64,000 nucleotides of DNA from Lepidurus packardi (Eukaryota > Arthropoda > Branchiopoda > Notostraca > Triopsidae), in NCBI GenBank assembly GCA_023053545.1, contig JAKZAN010000007.1:7812001-7876000 (forward strand), given 5' to 3'. The notes beneath the pieces are model-generated. The model made no database searches and was not told the DNA's origin. It worked only from the letters and a program-made list of their open reading frames with translations. Of the stretch, positions 60,101-64,000 are shown piece by piece (the first letter of the stretch is position 1; each line of letters opens with the position of its first letter). A program made the translations under genes and the position numbers.

Positions 60101-63100
60101 GAGAAAGAGATAAATACTAACAACTTTTAAGATGATGTGTGCTAACTTTACTTAAAGTTGAGTAAAGGTAGTTTACTTTCAAAATTTCTTCATTTTACTG
60201 TCCGATTTCTTGTATAATTGCCTTGGTGAGAAAAATTAACAGTCGAAGTTGAAATGAAGACTTAAACCCATCTCTATCTTGAGACTCTTTATCAATTCAA
60301 ACTAGCCTTCTTGTTGGAGAGCATTGCAAAAAAAAGAAAAACGTCAAATGAACTTGATTTATCATTTATGACTATGTAGATGCCGATGAGTGTTCTCTGG
60401 ACGCCACTTGTGATCAACTCTGCACTAATTCCAATGGCTCCTACTCTTGTGATTGCGTCCCAGGTTATCGGAAAGAAGGGTCAAGATGTTGGGCCGTCAA
60501 TGGTAAAAAGTTATAATAAACATGCCAAAAATATAGACAATTTTTGTATTACTGATATAAGTAAATTAATTTTATGGATAATTAGATAATGAACGCACAT
60601 TTATAGTTTAAAATTAGTAGAAAATAACTGTGTTTTTTTTGTCTGTGGCAAATCTATCGTTTGTCCCGTGCTAGAACCGGAAAATGAGCCAGCCTCGCTT
60701 TTATTTGTGAATTCATTGGACATTCGTCACGTTCACCTTAATGGGACGTCCGTGGCTGGCGCCTCACGGTTCCAAACCTCGGAAACGCTTACTTTAGATT
60801 TCGATCATCGCAACAATACCGCCTGCTGGGTCCACCTGTCAGCTTCGGGATTAGCTACGTTACGCTGTGCATTGGTTTCAGATTTGACGGTTTGGTGGGA
60901 TTTGCCCCAACCGTCTCTTTTTACATTGAATAGTAAGTTTCCTCTTGCTTCTATCGTGTTATCTGTATAAAGATTACTTTAAGGAAACGCTTCTTGTTCT
61001 TTCTTTCTTTTTTACAAAAAAATAACAACAACTAAATAAACCTCTTGTTCTATCCTTCTCGCGTTTCAGCTGTGACGCAGATATCCAAGGATTGGGTGTC
61101 TGGCAATTGGTACTTGGTAGACGACGCCAAGGAGCAAATTTGGCTCTGCGATGCCATGTTAAGTTTGTGCGTTTCTTTGATGGATTTTAATATAAGCAAA
61201 CCAAGGTGTTTAACCTTGGACCCCACTCGAGGGTAAGTAGTAAAACACACACGCACACAACTTTCCTTTAGTCAAGCACTTGGGGAAGTTTGACAGCGTT
61301 CTTTGAGCTTCTCGTCTTGTTATGATCCTCTTTTGCCCTTATTTAGGTTACTGTTTTTAACCGTTTTCGATACTGGACCACCTCGTTTAGAATCGGCATG
61401 GCTGGATGGCTCCAGTCGGCAAGTTTTAGTGGACACCAAAATTGTTTATCCTTATGGAGTCACTGCAGACTATCCCGTCCAGCAATTGTATTGGGTCGAC
61501 ACTTTCTTAGATGTAATCGAGCGAGTCGACTATCACGGCGGGAATCGTAAAATTATCAAAAAAGGCAATATGGTAAACTTGGACTTGTTTCTTTGTTTTT
61601 GCTTTCTGGCCTCTGCTAAAACAATAGACTGTTTGTTTACCCCTCACAAAAGGTACAAAATTTGTACGGAATCACTGTTTTGGAACGTTATTTGTACGTG
61701 ACGAGTTGGAGGGACGAAAGCTTAGTGAGGATTGGCAAATCAAACCCAGATGACGTGACAGTGTTGGCAGCTAATATTTCCAGACCTTTTGCCGTCCACA
61801 TCTATCATAGGCAACGACAGCCGGATGGTAACTTTTATTTTTCCTTTCTTTTTTTTTTTCAGTATTATTATTGTTATTTTTGTTTTTTATAATTTTTCTT
61901 TTTCTTAATTTCTTCTTTAATGTTTCTTTTTCTTTAATTTTTTTTCTATCTCACGGTTTCAAGGTTTGAGAAAATTGTTTGCTTTCATTTAGTACTTGAA
62001 AGCGAAACTTAATTAATTTATCTATATCTTCATTCTCGTCTATAGCTCAACATCCTTGTAGTGTGAAAAATGGTGGTTGTCAACACTTATGCGTCCCTCA
62101 GTGGAAGAAGGCTATGCCCGTTGTCCGTTGCGTTTGCACTGCAGGATTTCGCTCCCAAGCTGACGGAAGCTGCACTCGTATGAAAAAAAAAATCGTCTTT
62201 TTTAGTTTGTTACAGCATTTTAACCATTTGTCTTTCTTTTGCTGTAGCTATTAAGCAAACGCAGTTTCTGCTCTATGCACAAGGACGTCCTGCGTCAGTC
62301 AAAGGCATTGCGTTGCCCAGTGGGGTCCCGACAGATGCTTTACAGCAAATGATGGTTCCTATTACGGAATTGGTCCGACCTGTCACAATGGATTACGACG
62401 TGGCCAGCCAATTCATCTACTACTCGGACAGTCAAAGGTGTTTCTCCTGGTAAACGTTGCTTTTAGGAAGCTAATAAACCTGGGTCCCTTTTTTCTTTGC
62501 TTTTGCGGGTCAGGTTGGTGATTGAGAGGCAAAAGGTTGATGGTTCCCAGCGCAAAAGCGTGATTGATCAAGCCCTGGTTAGCTGCGATGGCCTAGCGGT
62601 GGACTGGATGGGCAGAAATTTGTTTTGGACAGATGAAGGCCGCAATTCGATCTCCATAGCTCGTTTGGATAACCCGGACTTAAGACGCACGCTTCTATTC
62701 AGTAACATGTCTCATCCGCGCGCTATCGTCTTGGATCCCAAACGCGGGTAAAATGCTTCTTTCAAGATATAAATAAAAAATAAATAAATAAAACGTATAA
62801 CTGAGGAAGCGAAATACAGAGGAAAGGTTCCTTTTCCGAGCAGGAAGAAAAATCTTACCTTCTGAAATGACAAGAGTTATTTTCTTTGACAGTTACATGT
62901 ACTGGTCAGATTGGTCTAGCGTTTCCAACGCGGAGTTGGACTCCGGAGTCGTAGCTAAGTATATTGGGAAAATAGAACGGGCGTGGATGGATGGAACCCA
63001 TCGAGAAGTGTTTGTAGCAGACTCCCTGCACTGGACCAATGGCTTGGCTTTGGATTCCGTGGCCCAAAAGCTGTACTTTAGCGATGTGCTCTTGGATCGC

Positions 63101-64000
63101 ATTGAGCGTATTGGTTTAGATGGCAAAGATAGAGAAGTACGTACGAGAAAAGTTGTTTGGCTCTTTGTGTTTCATCGATTCCATCTTATTGTTTGCACCT
63201 ACAGATTTTGGTGGAAGGGAAAGATAAGCTGGATCATCCCTATGGCTTAGTTTACCTCGATAATACTCTAATATGGACGGAGATGCAACTGGGCAAAATC
63301 CAGCGCTATTCATTGCTCAATAAAACGATAGAAACGCTCAAGTACGTGAATCGTCCTGTCTTTGATATCCGTCTCTTTGACAACACTTCCCAGACTGGTA
63401 AATATTACCCTTTTCTTAATGAATATAAGTAATTTGTAACATTAATATGACTCGAAACAACTATAAAGTTTGCAATTCATGTCTTCTCTAGGCGAAAACG
63501 AGTGTTCGGCGAAGAATATGAACTGTCCAGAATTTTGCTTATCGACTCCTCGAGGGGCGGTATGTGCGTGTAAAGACGGCTATGAGCCAGACGCGGTGGA
63601 GAGCAGTATTTGCGTGGAATCTGTGAATCGCACTGAAATTGTAGTTTGTCGTCAAGACCAATTCATGTGCGTCCGGACGCAGCGTTGTATTAACTCCGCT
63701 AATGTGTGCGATGACAAATTTGATTGCAATGACAAAAGCGATGAAGATACTTCTCCTGGCGGACCATGTGGTAAGGCGCAAGAAAATAAAATAATTCTTA
63801 ATCGTAAAAAGAAAAGAAAATTATTTATAAAATTGCAGAAAAAATGACGTGTAAACCGGATCAATTCCAATGCGTGGGCGAATTCAGGTGCATTTCATCC
63901 TCTTGGCTTTGCGACGGAGATATTGATTGCGGAGGAGCCTCAGATGAGGACCCTGCACGTTGCCGAAATGCAACTTGTGGTCCTGGACAGTTTGCTTGTG
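45108..64000 (+). CDS. LRP1: Low-density lipoprotein receptor-related protein 1, 5' part
   Basis: The window holds the N-terminal third or less of a giant endocytic receptor; the gene continues past the edge. The first coding exon has a signal peptide ([20 protein letters not shown]). Then come three LDLR class A repeats (exons at 51040-51192, 58958-59081 and about 59162), EGF modules ([33 protein letters not shown]), a YWTD propeller ([42 protein letters not shown] as in human ALHIYHQRRQP), EGF, a second propeller ([40 protein letters not shown]), EGF ([15 protein letters not shown]) and a new LDLa cluster starting near 63640. Module order is that of LRP1, with one extra N-terminal LDLa. Introns 45313-51039 and 51193-58957 are unusually large here and repeat-filled. 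Confidence 0.93.
45394..46105 (+). mobile_element. Non-autonomous DNA transposon (MITE) copy 1, in LRP1 intron
   Basis: Ends GCCGCATTCGTTTT and AAAACGAACGCGGC are inverted repeats; TA flanks both sides. There is no coding capacity. The subterminal regions carry repeated CTTATAAG palindromes. It is a diverged copy of 57765-58497 in the opposite orientation (about 712 bp against 733 bp). Superfamily not assigned, though TA flanks would suit Tc1/mariner-like elements. Confidence 0.8.
46106..50032. other. LRP1 intron sequence without recognised genes
   Basis: Several short open frames on both strands (for example at 46645-46971 and 46886-47155) show no family motif. AT-rich stretches at 48500-48900 and purine-rich tracts at 46420-46480 are plain intron sequence. 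Nothing supportable was found. Confidence 0.6.
50033..50951 (+). mobile_element. pogo/Tigger-like MITE copy 1, in LRP1 intron
   Basis: Left end CAGTAAATACCGCTTATTG and right end CAATAAGCGGCATACTG are inverted repeats of about 23 bp, continuing into TGATCA. Termini starting CAGTA, and TA on the left flank, match pogo/Tigger-type elements. There is no transposase. A second copy lies at 53548-54395 in the same orientation with many shared blocks (AAGTGAATATTGATTCTATT). Confidence 0.8.
50221..50303 (+). repeat. Short tandem repeat inside pogo-like copy 1
   Basis: Five copies of CGATTAAACGATT spaced about 16-18 bp apart. The other copy of the element has only CGAAACG at this point, so the array arose after the copies separated. 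Confidence 0.85.
51193..53547. other. LRP1 intron sequence, low complexity
   Basis: Contains a T-rich tract (51290-51330), a (CA)n-rich stretch at about 52645-52675, G-rich tracts near 52515-52610 and a hairpin at 53351. No gene was recognised. Confidence 0.6.
53351..53380. repeat. 30-bp hairpin with pogo-like termini
   Basis: CAGTATAGAGGTTTGAAAAC followed by CTTTATACTG is an almost perfect palindrome. Both ends read CAGTATA inward, like the nearby pogo-like element ends. It is flanked by a short repeat (GGCTGGGA). Confidence 0.7.
53548..54395 (+). mobile_element. pogo/Tigger-like MITE copy 2, in LRP1 intron
   Basis: Starts TACAGTATAAATGG and ends near AGAAGCGGCATCTA. Internal blocks match copy 1 (AAGTGAATATTGATTCTATT; CCACTACTGTTTATTTCGA; CCTACTCCTACGCTTAG). 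Right end diverged, so the boundary is approximate. Confidence 0.75.
54396..57764. other. LRP1 intron sequence, purine-rich and repeat-poor
   Basis: Short frames (for example 55000-55275 minus) have no recognised motif. A diverged direct repeat pair occurs at 55565-55630 and 56042-56108. Otherwise nothing supportable. Confidence 0.6.
55565..56108 (+). repeat. Diverged direct repeat pair of about 65 bp
   Basis: TTTCTGTAACTAGGATCTTG at 55565 and TTTCTATAACCAAGCTTTTG at about 56042 start two segments that stay alignable for about 65 bp (both contain GCCAAC and GGTTT blocks near their ends). Spacing is 477 bp. Possibly two degraded copies of one element. Confidence 0.55.
57765..58497 (-). mobile_element. 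Non-autonomous DNA transposon (MITE) copy 2, in LRP1 intron
   Basis: Ends GCCGCGTTCGTTTT and AAAACGAACGCGGC. The complement of this copy aligns along its length with 45394-46105, so the two lie in opposite orientations 11.7 kb apart. No coding capacity. Confidence 0.8.
58590..58707 (+). repeat. Perfect 59-bp tandem duplication
   Basis: 58590-58648 and 58649-58707 are identical. The unit has GCCGGAGTAAGGCTACGAGT and AGCTGACCATACGCG. It is GC-richer than its surroundings. Identity of the two units means a very recent duplication or strong homogenisation. Confidence 0.95.

Overview
The window is nuclear DNA of an animal, most likely an arthropod. It carries a TTAGG interstitial telomeric array, spliced genes with many introns of about 60-80 bp, and metazoan genes (INTS8, PRMT5, ANKIB1, LRP1, NDUFB3, an XK-related scramblase). 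The species cannot be named from sequence alone; compact introns and the mixture of Helentron, Kolobok and pogo-like elements would suit a crustacean or another non-insect arthropod, but that is a guess.

Layout. Positions 1-11.1 kb are accessory DNA: a long palindrome, a degenerate (TTAGG)n tract, then one uninterrupted 2721-codon Helentron (rolling-circle transposon) gene on the minus strand, followed by tandem repeats. From 11.1 to 45 kb is a dense block of host genes, alternately convergent and divergent: INTS8(+), FEN1(-), DDX27(+), a 5'-truncated LINE, an NPC2-like gene(+), a small unidentified gene(-), an internally deleted Kolobok-type transposon, an AIRIM/C1orf109 homologue(+), a four-membrane-span protein(-), CSTF1(-), an iduronate-2-sulfatase pseudogene(-), PRMT5(+), KLHDC4(-), an XK-related gene(+), ANKIB1(+) and NDUFB3(-). 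From about 44 kb to the end is the 5' part of LRP1(+), which runs off the window. Its two large introns (5.7 and 7.8 kb) hold two pairs of non-autonomous DNA transposons and several smaller repeats.

Functionally the host genes are housekeeping: RNA processing (INTS8, CSTF1, PRMT5), ribosome maturation (DDX27, AIRIM), DNA replication (FEN1), ubiquitin ligation (ANKIB1), respiration (NDUFB3), lipid scrambling and lipid transport (XKR, NPC2-like) and endocytosis (LRP1). Three close head-to-head pairs (FEN1/DDX27, KLHDC4/XKR and NDUFB3/LRP1) imply shared promoters.

The most notable item is the Helentron protein. It joins a herpes-tegument-like (C76-type) cysteine peptidase domain, four zinc fingers, what looks like a second, catalytically dead copy of that peptidase domain, a Rep nuclease, a PIF1-like helicase and an apurinic-type endonuclease in one intact frame. 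The second most notable is the Kolobok derivative, which keeps the starts of two convergent genes between perfect 16-bp terminal repeats and TTAA target duplications.
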